From Polaribacter vadi (GTDB taxonomy: Bacteria; Bacteroidota; Bacteroidia; Flavobacteriales; Flavobacteriaceae), in the NCBI RefSeq assembly GCF_018861005.1, contig NZ_JAHKQL010000008.1, positions 124,001 to 188,000 on the forward strand: DNA of 64,000 nucleotides, given 5' to 3'. Both the position numbers and the translations under genes were made by a program. The notes below the pieces were generated by a model. That model worked only from the letters and a program-made list of their open reading frames with translations, did no database searches and was not told the DNA's origin. Positions 41,741 through 52,743 of this stretch are shown here, one piece after another. Position 1 is the stretch's first letter; each line of letters begins with the position of its first letter.

Positions 41741-42862
41741 TTAATTAGAGAGAACGTTATAATAAATTCTTTCTAGTTTTAGAATGTTTTTTTCTAAGTC
41801 AAACTCATTTTCAAATTTTTTCTTAGCCGCTAATGACATTTTATGGATTAACAATTTACTGTTATAAAGTTCAACAATTTTATCTGCAAATATAGTAGAA
41901 TTTGCATCTACTAAGAAACCATTTATATTATGTTCTATCAAGTCTTTATTACCATCTACATTTGTTAAAACACCGGGTTTAGAAAGCATTAAAGCTTCTA
42001 AACCTGCGTAAGATAAACCTTCGTACCTTGAAGATGAGACAAAAAAATATGAGCTATTTAAAATTGCAAGAATATCTTTTCTATCAATCCAGTCAATTAA
42101 TGTAATATTAGAACTTAAATCATATTTATCGATCAGGTTTTTAACATTTTGTAATTTTGGAGAAAAAAAACCTACTCCTAGAACAACTAAATGAATATCT
42201 GTTATTCTATCTTTTACTTTATAAATTGTTTCAATTAGTAATTCTGTGTTTTTCTGATAAGAAGGTCTACCTATGGTACATATATAGTTTTTTGGCAAAT
42301 TAATTTTATTTTTTGTTACTTTATTATGGCTGAATTTAGGTAAAGAATTTTCCCATAACAAAACATTATTCTTAGAAAACTTTAATTCTTTTATAGCCCT
42401 ATTGAATTCCGATTTTGAACAAGCCAATATTTTTGAAGAAGTATATTTAAAACTTTTCTCAATAAATTTAAATATAAGTCTTTTCAATTTTTGATCTGCG
42501 CTTAAATAAGAAAATGCATGAGGCGTATATAAACACGGAATTTTAACAACAGATGCCACCAAACGCCCTAGGATTCCGGACTTTGCGCTATGACAATGAA
42601 TAATATCTGGTTTAATTTTTTTTACTAATTTAAGCAACTGACAAAAGGCAACTAAATCTTTAAATATACTAACTTCTCTTTCTAAGTTGAGATGATATGA
42701 CTTAATTTCATCACCGGATTTATCTGAAATTTTTAGATTATAATCAGATTTATTTAAAATAATTTCATTTTTAAATTTACTAGAATCAATGAATTTTGAT
42801 AGCAATTGTATATAAACTCCGACACCAGCAACTGGTTTTGCTATGTGTAGAATTTTAATCAT
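41741..42862 (-). CDS. Glycosyltransferase family 4
   Basis: A 373-residue GT-B transferase. The N-terminal half has KPVAGVGVYIQLLSKF and HCHSAKSGILGR, and the C-terminal half has the donor-binding region TIGRPSYQKN, LVVLGVGFF and the E-x7-E region SSRYEGLSYAGLEALMLSKP. It is a retaining transferase that adds a hexose or related sugar to the lipid-linked chain on the cytoplasmic face. It is divergent from the next gene, and the two candidate promoters interleave. Confidence 0.9.
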   Translation of the reverse strand: MIKILHIAKPVAGVGVYIQLLSKFIDSSKFKNEIILNKSDYNLKISDKSGDEIKSYHLNLEREVSIFKDLVAFCQLLKLVKKIKPDIIHCHSAKSGILGRLVASVVKIPCLYTPHAFSYLSADQKLKRLIFKFIEKSFKYTSSKILACSKSEFNRAIKELKFSKNNVLLWENSLPKFSHNKVTKNKINLPKNYICTIGRPSYQKNTELLIETIYKVKDRITDIHLVVLGVGFFSPKLQNVKNLIDKYDLSSNITLIDWIDRKDILAILNSSYFFVSSSRYEGLSYAGLEALMLSKPGVLTNVDGNKDLIEHNINGFLVDANSTIFADKIVELYNSKLLIHKMSLAAKKKFENEFDLEKNILKLERIYYNVLSN

Positions 42863-42912
42863 ATATATGTATATTAGACACGCTGTTTTTTTACTCTTTA
42901 AAATAGTTAAAC

Positions 42913-42920
42913 TACATTTG
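42913..42920 (+). promoter_or_regulatory. Candidate -7 element for the plus-strand GT4 gene
   Basis: TACATTTG, 19 bases before the ATG at 42940, followed by a short A-rich leader. T-rich sequence lies where a -33 element would be. Confidence 0.5.
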
Positions 42921-42926
42921 AAAACG

Positions 42927-42934
42927 CAAAAATA
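42927..42934 (-). promoter_or_regulatory. Candidate -7 element for the minus-strand GT4 gene
   Basis: The minus strand reads TATTTTTG followed by CG. It lies 6 bases from the opposite-strand element and gives a leader of about 58 bases to the start at 42862. The two promoters would compete. Confidence 0.45.
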
Positions 42935-42939
42935 TTATA

Positions 42940-43995
42940 ATGATTGTTATAAACGCAAGATTTCTTTCTCAAAAAACTACAGGTGTACAAAGATACGCTA
43001 TTGAAATATCTAATCGCCTACCCCAACTTATTAATGGAATACAAATAATCTTTGTTGCTCCAAAAGGGAGTTTAATAAATAAAAATAAATTACCTAATTG
43101 TAAAATAGAGCAATTTGGTCATTTTAAAGGTCATTTGTGGGAACAAATAGATTTGGTATATTTTTTAAAAAAAAAGAACAATCCTATTCTTATTAATTTT
43201 GGAGGTATAGGGCCTATATTTTACAAAAACAAAATAACTTATCTACACGATTTAGCTTTTAAATATTACCCAAAAAGTTTTTCCTTTCTTTTTCAAAAAG
43301 CGTACAACACTTTAATTCCAATTAGTGTAAAAAATTCCTTAAAAACAATTACTGTGAGTAATTATGTTAAGGAAGATATTAAAAAAAATATTAACATTAA
43401 CAATATTGAAGTAGTCTATGCTGCACAAGCAAACCATTTTAAAAATTTAAATTTAAAAAGAGAAAAATATATTTTAGCTGTTTCTTCTCTTGATCCAAGA
43501 AAAAATTTTCACAGAATACTAGAAGCATATAAGGATGTTGATAGTGAATATAAACTTATTTTTGTTGGAGCAAAGTCTAAAGCTTTTTCAAATATTAAGA
43601 TAGATAATAAATTAATAGAAAAAAATGTAACTTTTACTGGATATTTGCAAGATTCAGAATTAATTGAGTATTATAATAAAGCTTCAATATTTATTTATGC
43701 ATCTTTATTTGAAGGTTTTGGAATACCTCCTCTTGAAGCACAGGCTTGTGCATGCCCTTGCTTAGTTTCAAATATCACATCTTTACCAGAAGTGTATGGA
43801 GATTCTGTAGAATATTGCAATCCTTTTTCAGTAGAAGATATTAGAAATAAGCTAAATTTACTTATTAACGATAAAAATAAAAGAGAAATTCTTGTAAAAA
43901 AAGGATTTGAAAATATTAAAAGATATAATTGGGATAGTTCCGTAAAAAAATTAGTTCAAATTATTGAAAAAGAATTAATCTCAATTAAGATTTAA
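42940..43995 (+). CDS. Glycosyltransferase family 4, opposite orientation
   Basis: A 351-residue GT-B transferase with NARFLSQKTTGVQRYAIEI at the N-terminus (about 4-22), TYLHDLAFKYYPKSFS, SSLDPRKNFHRILEAY (donor domain) and ASLFEGFGIPPLEAQACACP (E-x7-E, about 263-282). It resembles mannosyl- or related retaining transferases of O-antigen loci. It is the only plus-strand gene in the locus, with its own candidate promoter, and its 3' end overlaps the convergent O-antigen ligase-like gene by 11 bases, which suggests local rearrangement or late insertion. Confidence 0.9.
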   Translation: MIVINARFLSQKTTGVQRYAIEISNRLPQLINGIQIIFVAPKGSLINKNKLPNCKIEQFGHFKGHLWEQIDLVYFLKKKNNPILINFGGIGPIFYKNKITYLHDLAFKYYPKSFSFLFQKAYNTLIPISVKNSLKTITVSNYVKEDIKKNININNIEVVYAAQANHFKNLNLKREKYILAVSSLDPRKNFHRILEAYKDVDSEYKLIFVGAKSKAFSNIKIDNKLIEKNVTFTGYLQDSELIEYYNKASIFIYASLFEGFGIPPLEAQACACPCLVSNITSLPEVYGDSVEYCNPFSVEDIRNKLNLLINDKNKREILVKKGFENIKRYNWDSSVKKLVQIIEKELISIKI

Positions 43996-45316
43996 TTAAA
44001 AAGTTATTATTACAATTTGTTTTTTGACTTGCAAAAAGAATAGCTCCAAAGAAGCTATAAAAAATAACACCATCTGATCTTTCTAATAAGTTTTCTGTCA
44101 TAAAAATCAAAGTTGTTATACAAGAAAAATAAAATAATAGATAATTATTATTTCTAAAAGCTTTTTTAAAAAGCATAATTAAATGAGATAAGAATAGTAA
44201 TAGTCCTATAAAACCTGAGCTCAACCAGAAAAAAACATATTGATTATGGGTATTATATTGGTGCCATTTATATACTTTAGCACCTATTTTTTTGTTATAA
44301 CAATTATTCAATTCATCCTGTATATCACCAATACCTACCCCAAAAAAAGGATGTTTTTCTATTAACCATAAATCACAATAATATATTCCATTTCTTACAT
44401 TGGAAGAATTAAAATCCTTAGTTTTTGATTTTTTTTCTAACAAAGTTAAACCTGTATTGAAATATTCTTTCAATCTAATAGAAAATGGGTTTTTGAATGT
44501 AAAAGAAAGAATAGTAATTATAACAAAAATTAAACTTATCTTATAGAACTTACCTTTTGAATATTTTGTAAAAAAGATTATTACTAATACACTGGAAATT
44601 AATAACGCTATTAAAGGCATTCTAGCAGATATAAAATAAATCCAAAAAATTAAAGTAATTATGGTTACTAAAATTAAACCTTTATAAACTTTAATTTTGA
44701 CTTTGTTAAATTTTGATCCAAGAAAAAAAATGACAAAAGAAGCCCACAAACCTTGATATGTTGTATGAGTATTTGAAATACTGATAACATAGTTTCTAAA
44801 TCTTCGAAGTTTTATTCTAGAAACAGACACTTCATCTATTTGGCTAATAGATTGATAACCATTTGCTTTTATTTCTTGAATTGTTAAATTCTGTAAAATA
44901 AAATCAAGATTAAAAATAATATTTATAATTTGATAGAAAACTAAAATGACAACTGAAATAGAAAAAACATACAACACCTTATTACTATTTTTTTTATTTA
45001 AAATATGTTTATTTAAAAAAATAATAAAAGGTATTACTATAAAAGAAATCATTTTTATAAGAGAATTGACTCCGTAATTAATGTTATCTGAATAAATAAG
45101 AGAAAGTATGAGAGAGAAAAAAGGAATTATAAACCACAAAATATCACTATCTAATTTGGTTTTATATTTACCTCTCTTAAAAAAAAAGAAAATTCCAAAT
45201 AAACTCCAAGTAATTGTTAAAATGCTTCTTGTACCAAAAGTCAACAATGGAAAAGCGGCCATTAAAAAAGTTAAATATATAAATATTTTACTTAGAACAT
45301 ATTTCTTAACTTTCAT
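43985..45316 (-). CDS. O-antigen ligase/polymerase-like membrane protein
   Basis: A 443-residue polytopic protein with about ten to twelve membrane spans. The long external loop has KHPFFGVGIGDIQDELNNCY followed by YNTHNQYVFFWLSSG, the signature region of the Wzy_C/WaaL family. It either ligates or polymerises undecaprenyl-linked glycans at the periplasmic face. It begins 4 bases after the second Wzy-like gene, so it is probably the last gene of the long minus-strand operon. Which of the two is polymerase and which is ligase cannot be decided by sequence. Confidence 0.82.
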   Translation of the reverse strand: MKVKKYVLSKIFIYLTFLMAAFPLLTFGTRSILTITWSLFGIFFFFKRGKYKTKLDSDILWFIIPFFSLILSLIYSDNINYGVNSLIKMISFIVIPFIIFLNKHILNKKNSNKVLYVFSISVVILVFYQIINIIFNLDFILQNLTIQEIKANGYQSISQIDEVSVSRIKLRRFRNYVISISNTHTTYQGLWASFVIFFLGSKFNKVKIKVYKGLILVTIITLIFWIYFISARMPLIALLISSVLVIIFFTKYSKGKFYKISLIFVIITILSFTFKNPFSIRLKEYFNTGLTLLEKKSKTKDFNSSNVRNGIYYCDLWLIEKHPFFGVGIGDIQDELNNCYNKKIGAKVYKWHQYNTHNQYVFFWLSSGFIGLLLFLSHLIMLFKKAFRNNNYLLFYFSCITTLIFMTENLLERSDGVIFYSFFGAILFASQKTNCNNNFLIKS

Positions 45317-45320
45317 GTTA

Positions 45321-46478
45321 TTAACTTCTTTTTTCAGTTTTATTAATTCTTAAGAAAAATAAAGGGAATAAGGATAAAAACACTATTCCTTGTGTATAAG
45401 TAATAAAAATACCGCCAATCATAAAAGAAAATAGCATAAATATAAATTTATTGTCTTTTTTACTTTTACTCAAAACAAATAATATGGCAAGAACTACACC
45501 TATTAGACCTATAGATATAATTAATAACAGCCAATAATTGTCTAGAGTCGCACTGAATCCAGAGCCCCTTACTGAACTCCCAACCTTACCAATACCAAAA
45601 CCAAAAAGTAAATTAAACTTTACATCTATATCATTTATCCAATGATTTATCCTTGCAAAAACTGAATATACAGACAAAAAATTATGCTTAGAGAGAAAGA
45701 AGCCAACTATAAGTGTAAGAGGTAAACTAAATTTTAGTATTATAACAAGTCTTTCCAGATTTTTCCTTTTTGAAAAAAACTTTAAGCCTTCATAAATAAC
45801 AAACACTAAATATGCGCTTCTTACAAAAGAAAAAATCATTAACATTAGTGATAACCATTTTTTACCTTTATATTTTTCATTTCTATCCATTAGAAAATAG
45901 GATATTAAACCAAAATATCCCACTGAAGCAGCATCACCTATTAAAGCCGGCGATCTCCAAAATTTAAAGAAATTACTTATTTTAAACCTATACTCAGGAT
46001 CATTCCCCCAAACAAATCTACCCGTTAATAATTTCATATAATCTTCAGAACCTAAATAATAAGTAAGACCTATAAAAATAAAATTTAAAAAAGTCAAAAT
46101 AAACAACAACTTCAATATATTATTCCATTGCTTTATAGAGAAAGAAACTTGACTAAAAATAAAAATTAGTATAAAGACTAAGAAAACTTCTCTAAAGGCT
46201 AGAAAGATCTTATTAAAATTGAAAACATTATAAATAAGTATTAAAAAAGTTATAAATAAATATCCAAAAAAAAGAACATCAATAATTTTAAATTTTATCT
46301 TTTTAACATTCTTTAAACAGAAAACACCAACAATTAAAGTAAACGACAAAGGATGTATTATTGATTTTAATTCCCAAAAATCAAATAAATCAAATAAAAC
46401 AAATAAAAGTATTCCTTGAGTTGATAAAACCTGTAATATTAAAGAAGCATAAAAAAAATTTGAAATATTTACTTTCAT
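45321..46478 (-). CDS. Wzy-like O-antigen polymerase membrane protein
   Basis: A 385-residue polytopic protein with about ten spans and an arginine-containing external loop (about 158-180, WGNDPEYRFKISNFFKFWRS). Later FGFGIGKVGSSVRG and TLDNYWLLL resemble the catalytic-loop motifs seen in polymerases of low sequence conservation. Likely joins repeat units in the periplasm. It lies 2 bases after a GT4 gene and 4 bases before the ligase-like gene. Confidence 0.72.
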   Translation of the reverse strand: MKVNISNFFYASLILQVLSTQGILLFVLFDLFDFWELKSIIHPLSFTLIVGVFCLKNVKKIKFKIIDVLFFGYLFITFLILIYNVFNFNKIFLAFREVFLVFILIFIFSQVSFSIKQWNNILKLLFILTFLNFIFIGLTYYLGSEDYMKLLTGRFVWGNDPEYRFKISNFFKFWRSPALIGDAASVGYFGLISYFLMDRNEKYKGKKWLSLMLMIFSFVRSAYLVFVIYEGLKFFSKRKNLERLVIILKFSLPLTLIVGFFLSKHNFLSVYSVFARINHWINDIDVKFNLLFGFGIGKVGSSVRGSGFSATLDNYWLLLIISIGLIGVVLAILFVLSKSKKDNKFIFMLFSFMIGGIFITYTQGIVFLSLFPLFFLRINKTEKRS

Positions 46479-46480
46479 TT

Positions 46481-47653
46481 TTATCTGTTTAACACCTTTT
46501 TAAATAACCTCACATACTTATTTGATACATTATCAATTAAAAATTGATCAAGATACTCATTATTGAACTTAAATTTTTTTATAAAATCATCAGATGATAA
46601 CAGTTTTTCGAGAATATTGTTGAGTTCTAAATTATGAGGATTAAAAAGAAAGTCTTTGTTATTATCTAGTAGTTCCTTAATCCCACCAATATTAGAACCT
46701 AATACAACCTTTTTATGAATTAACCCCTCTAAAACCACTCTACCAAAAGGTTCTTCCCATAATGATGGCACTATTAGAATATCAATACTTTTAAAAAAAA
46801 GAGTTGAATCAATGTAACCTAGATAAGCTATTTTTTTAGAATTATTAATGTTTTTTAAGGATGTTAAGTATGCATTATTAATGTTTCCAGCAATAAGTAA
46901 TTCCCAATCATCAATTTCTTCTATTTCTCTAAAGCTTTTTAGTAAAAACTCAATTCCTTTAGACTTATTTATTTGCCCAATAAACCCAAAGACAAGTTTA
47001 TTCTCTCGCTTATTAATTTGTTTAACTTTATCAAAAGAAAATCCATTGTAAATCACTTTATGAGTAGCATTAGAAAAATAACCATTTGATATATGGTTAT
47101 CTAAAATAAAATTACTAATGCCAACTACAGCATCAACATTTTGAGAAATTCTCTTTTTTTTAACTGATAATATTTTACAATCAAAACATTGTTTAATACA
47201 GTTTTGATCGTTCTTATATTTTATTGATTTCGGGCATTGCAAATAATAATCTCTAAGAGTATGAACTATTTTGATATTAAATTTTTTAGCCAATTTCCAT
47301 GCCCTAACTGAAAAACCACTTAAATTATTTGTGAACAATATATTAGGCTTAAAATCTTTGAAAAGTTCAATGATTTTTTTATCATATCTTGCATTTTCAG
47401 CATCATTTATATGCCAAAGCAATTTTTGAATGGAATTTTTCTTATCATTACTAAATGGCCAATAAATATTTCTAATTTCTAATTTATCTACAATAACTCC
47501 ATTTAAATTCACTTTTTTGTTCTCTTCACCTAAGGTTAATACTAATACTTCATAATTATTTTTCACAAAAGATTCTGCCAAAGATTGTACAGACTTTTCA
47601 GCACCACCCAATTTATATGGAGCATATAATGTATTTAATATTAATATTTTCAT
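46481..47653 (-). CDS. Glycosyltransferase family 4
   Basis: A 390-residue GT-B transferase. YKLGGAEKSVQSLAESF (N-terminal, about 14-30), HTLRDYYLQCPKS, FGFIGQINKSKGIEFLLKSF (donor domain), and VPSLWEEPFGRVVLEGLIHK (E-x7-E) are visible. The CIKQCFDCKI cysteine cluster (about 151-160) is a common insertion in this subgroup. It adds a sugar to the growing repeat unit. It overlaps the flippase stop by 4 bases. Confidence 0.9.
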   Translation of the reverse strand: MKILILNTLYAPYKLGGAEKSVQSLAESFVKNNYEVLVLTLGEENKKVNLNGVIVDKLEIRNIYWPFSNDKKNSIQKLLWHINDAENARYDKKIIELFKDFKPNILFTNNLSGFSVRAWKLAKKFNIKIVHTLRDYYLQCPKSIKYKNDQNCIKQCFDCKILSVKKKRISQNVDAVVGISNFILDNHISNGYFSNATHKVIYNGFSFDKVKQINKRENKLVFGFIGQINKSKGIEFLLKSFREIEEIDDWELLIAGNINNAYLTSLKNINNSKKIAYLGYIDSTLFFKSIDILIVPSLWEEPFGRVVLEGLIHKKVVLGSNIGGIKELLDNNKDFLFNPHNLELNNILEKLLSSDDFIKKFKFNNEYLDQFLIDNVSNKYVRLFKKVLNR

Positions 47654-49080
47654 TTAAATATTTTAAAAAAAATTTTATTAATTTTATTTTTTAGACTAAA
47701 ACCTAAAGTTAAAATTACAAATAAAAACAATAAAATTTTTAAAGAAACCTCATATTCTAAAGAGTTCGTATAAAAACTTATTAGTGATATTCCAAAAAAT
47801 ATAATTGGAATGGATAAAAGAAATAATTCAGGGAATTTTATTTTTAAAAATCTATTATAAAAAAATTTTAAAGATAAAGACAATAAAAATTTACTAATTA
47901 GTGTTGCGATACTTGCACCTATTATACCCCAAACAGGAATTAGGAAAAGATTTAAGACTATATTTATAGCTGCTGATAAAACTGTAAATACAGGGATTAA
48001 TCTATTACCTCTTCCTCTTATATCATAAAACAAAGTAGCTGCAAAAAAATAATAAACCCCATGATACACAAATGCAAAAGAAATGAAAGGAATTACTTTC
48101 CACGACTCATGATATTCTTTGGGTGTAATTAAACAAATTATTTCTTTGCCAAACAAAGATAAACATAAAGCTATGATAGAATAGAATAAAACTAACAACT
48201 TAGATAAATCTGATACTTGAGTAATATCATGCTTTTTCATTTTATTATTAAACCAAGGTACAAAGGCCTGATTAATACCCTGAGCTAGCATAAAAACAAT
48301 ACTCCCAAAGTTACTTCCTATGGAATAAATTCCGACCAAAGCTGTTGAAAGAAAATTATTAATAATTAATCTATCTATTAAATTTGTTGCGACACCTGAT
48401 AATGTATGTGGTAGTAATGGCAATGAGTAATTTAATACTTGTTTTAATATTGTTTTCTTTATACCAAATTGTAAATCTTTTTTAAAATTTATAATTGTAA
48501 TAATAAAAAAAGAAAAATTAGTTATTGCTAAAGCTCCTAAAACACCTAAAACACCAATTTGTAAAAAAATCACTGAGAAAAGTAATAACGTAATATTTAC
48601 AATAAAAAAGGCAATATTATTTTTCCCAAACCTATTTGCAAGCTGTCTTGCCTGTAAAGAACTTTGATAAATAATAAAGACAGGGTTAAACAATATGGAT
48701 ACTAGTCCCAAAATCATAAATGGATAAAAATCTATTCCATTTAAAATTAAATCTAAAGTTTGTTTATGAAAAATTAGTAATAAAGCAGTAAGAACAGAAC
48801 TATTAATTATTACAAAAGTTATTATTGTTCCAAAAAGTATTTTTACTTTTTTTTCGTTATGCTTAAATTCGTGAAAAAATCTATTAAGGCTTCCATGAAG
48901 TCCAAATAAATAGAATACATTCAGAAAAGCATTAATTGTTGATACTATACTAATTACTCCATAATCACTTGGAGTTAAATAAACAGTAAGCAATGGAATT
49001 AATAAAAAATTTATCCCTTTTTGTAAAAGTATTATACTACTATAAATACTAGAATTCTTTACTAATCCTTTAACACTCAT
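47650..49080 (-). CDS. Wzx-type oligosaccharide flippase
   Basis: A 476-residue integral membrane protein of the MOP/PST family. Twelve to fourteen membrane spans are visible, beginning SSIYSSIILLQKGINFLLIP and including the PSDYGVISIV loop (about 37-46) typical of the family. It flips undecaprenyl-linked repeat units to the periplasmic side. It is followed by a GT4 gene and preceded by a GT-B gene, with 4- and 1-base overlaps. Confidence 0.9.
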   Translation of the reverse strand: MSVKGLVKNSSIYSSIILLQKGINFLLIPLLTVYLTPSDYGVISIVSTINAFLNVFYLFGLHGSLNRFFHEFKHNEKKVKILFGTIITFVIINSSVLTALLLIFHKQTLDLILNGIDFYPFMILGLVSILFNPVFIIYQSSLQARQLANRFGKNNIAFFIVNITLLLFSVIFLQIGVLGVLGALAITNFSFFIITIINFKKDLQFGIKKTILKQVLNYSLPLLPHTLSGVATNLIDRLIINNFLSTALVGIYSIGSNFGSIVFMLAQGINQAFVPWFNNKMKKHDITQVSDLSKLLVLFYSIIALCLSLFGKEIICLITPKEYHESWKVIPFISFAFVYHGVYYFFAATLFYDIRGRGNRLIPVFTVLSAAINIVLNLFLIPVWGIIGASIATLISKFLLSLSLKFFYNRFLKIKFPELFLLSIPIIFFGISLISFYTNSLEYEVSLKILLFLFVILTLGFSLKNKINKIFFKIFK

Positions 49081-50324
49081 TAGGTATTGATAGTTTTATT
49101 AAGAATTTCCACTATTTTTCCAGAAGAATCCCCATAAAAATCACTTTCAATTGCTGCATTATAAAATTTAGCTTTTTTTTGCACGCTAGGCTTTTGATTC
49201 CTTAACATATTAATTTGTTCTTTCAAATCTTCTAAAGTTTTACAAAAAATCACTAATCCATTTTCTATAAAGCCGTAATAATCAAGTGGATTATTACTAA
49301 AATTATATTGAATAGAAAATACATTTAGCAAAACAGCCTCTAGATGAATAGATGAATTACCAGAAATAATTACATCTATTTTAGACAAAAACTCAAATGA
49401 GTTTTCTTTTTTTGGGTCTGAAATTTCGATGTTTTTAATGGTTACTTTTCTTTTATCAGATGGATGAGGTCTAATAACAATTTGCAAACCAGGAAAGGCA
49501 TTAATTAAATAGCTTAATAAAGTTTCTATTTCCATAATATCATCCATTGAGTTGTAAGCAATACCCAACACTTTTAGTCTATTATTTTTATTTATACTTT
49601 CTGCATAAACGTCAAATTTTGACATTCCTGTCAAAAAAACTTGTGAGTTAACTAAACCTGATTTTGAATATTTATTTAATGAATCTTGACCTTCTAAAAA
49701 TGCATAATCGAAATCCAATGGAGGAAAATAATTTGAAACTGCAGCATGCTGAATATAATATGTTTTAACTCCTATTTTTTTTGCTGACATTAGCATACTT
49801 CGAGAAATTATAACATGATCATTTGCGAAAACTATTGCTTTTGGCTTGTACCTGTTAATTAATCTTAAGCATTCTTGATTTGTACCATAACATTGGAAAA
49901 ACAAATCATAATACGAGGTAGTTTTTTTAGGTGTTTTTATAAAATACGTTAAAAACTTAAAAGGGAAAAAAATATTATATATAAATCTTCTTTTTAAAGA
50001 AAATGTATGCACATTAGGCAGTGCTTTTTCTTTTAAAGAATGAAAAGAAACAATAATAGAATTATCAACCGTTTTTTGAATATGTTTAAAAGATTCATAG
50101 TTATTCTTAGAAAGAGATAAAAACCAGATTTGATTTTCTGGAATTGTTTCCCTTATAAATCCTCTAAATATATTTCCAATAAATTCTTTAAAAATTTTTT
50201 TAACTTTTCTTAAATGAGATTTTGGAGAAATTTCATTTCTTCTTTCAACACTAACAATATTCAAATATCCACTAAACCAAATTCTTAGTATATAATTCCA
50301 ATCTTCAATTGTTTTACTCTTCAA
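49080..50324 (-). CDS. GT-B transferase with an HP motif, polysialyltransferase/CDP-glycerol-transferase-like
   Basis: A 414-residue cytoplasmic protein with no membrane span. The central part has RYKPKAIVFANDHVIISRSM and YYIQHAAVSNYFPP (about 155-200). The C-terminal GT-B half has IVIRPHPSDKRKV (HP motif, about 282-294) and DVIISGNSSIHLEA (S motif, about 316-329). HP and S motifs are the donor-site marks of bacterial sialyl- and polysialyltransferases and are also found in CDP-glycerol glycerophosphotransferases and KpsS/KpsC-type enzymes. Its place next to the NeuB-like cassette favours a CMP-nonulosonate donor; this is an inference. Start codon TTG. Confidence 0.7.
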   Translation of the reverse strand: MKSKTIEDWNYILRIWFSGYLNIVSVERRNEISPKSHLRKVKKIFKEFIGNIFRGFIRETIPENQIWFLSLSKNNYESFKHIQKTVDNSIIVSFHSLKEKALPNVHTFSLKRRFIYNIFFPFKFLTYFIKTPKKTTSYYDLFFQCYGTNQECLRLINRYKPKAIVFANDHVIISRSMLMSAKKIGVKTYYIQHAAVSNYFPPLDFDYAFLEGQDSLNKYSKSGLVNSQVFLTGMSKFDVYAESINKNNRLKVLGIAYNSMDDIMEIETLLSYLINAFPGLQIVIRPHPSDKRKVTIKNIEISDPKKENSFEFLSKIDVIISGNSSIHLEAVLLNVFSIQYNFSNNPLDYYGFIENGLVIFCKTLEDLKEQINMLRNQKPSVQKKAKFYNAAIESDFYGDSSGKIVEILNKTINT

Positions 50325-50351
50325 AATGACTTAAATTTAAAGGAATTACAC

Positions 50352-51896
<1,545 letters not shown>

Positions 51897-51900
<4 letters not shown>

Positions 51901-52637
51901 TTTGTATTTTCTTTTATAATTTTTTTCATTTCTAATAACAAATCTGTTCTCGTTTCGATGTATTTTATTATATCTGGATATCTATATTCAGGATTTTCTT
52001 TTACAAAATTTAAATAAATGTCTTTTAAATTTTCAAAATCGTTTTTGGTATCAAGAGTGCATCTTATACTATTATTATCATTTTTTTTATGTATAAAGTT
52101 CACGATAAAATCATCTGGATTTTTATAAATACAATTGGTTACATGTTCGTTACAAGTTTCATCACCTTTTTCTGCCACTTTCTCTAGAGCTTTTACACTT
52201 ACTATCTCTGCAAAAAAACCAAAATGAGTCAAAATTGAAGGTGAATTATTAATCTTATATGATAAATAATCCTCATTGTTATAGTTAGCTATTAATTCTT
52301 CTAAAAGATTTATATCTAAAAAAGGGTTATCTGAACACACCCTTACAATTGTTTTTAATTTATTCTCCTTAGCACATTCAATAAACCTGTTTAAAACATT
52401 ATTTTCAGATCCTTGAAAAAATTTAATTTCATGACTCTTAGCAAAACTTAATAATACTTCATCAACTTTCAAATTTGAAGTAGCCAGAATTACTGGATAT
52501 TTAGTTTTTAGCTTTTTAACTCTTTTTAAAAGTACATCCAAAAAAGTCTCTTCACCATCCATTTTTAAAATAATCTTTTTTGGTAATCTAGTAGATGAAG
52601 TTCGTGCTTGTATTATTATACCTATGTTACTATTCAT
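51897..52637 (-). CDS. SpsF-like cytidylyltransferase
   Basis: A 246-residue nucleotidyltransferase of the cytidylyltransferase family closest to SpsF. The N-terminal signature is IGIIIQARTSSTRLPKKI (5-22), with VILATSNLKVDEVL, RVCSDNPFLDINLL and RCTLDTKNDFENL. SpsF-type proteins are found with SpsE/NeuB-type synthases and probably activate the keto acid as its CMP form. The typical NeuA motif set differs somewhat, so activity is inferred from context. Probably the first gene of the nonulosonate-to-ligase operon (52637 to 43985). Confidence 0.82.
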
Positions 52638-52743
52638 TATTTACCAACGATATTTTAATTTATTCTGATATTTTAAACTTTAATAACTTTTCAATAGGAT
52701 TCTTGTAATTAGGCTCAATCTTTAATAAGATATATATTTTAAC

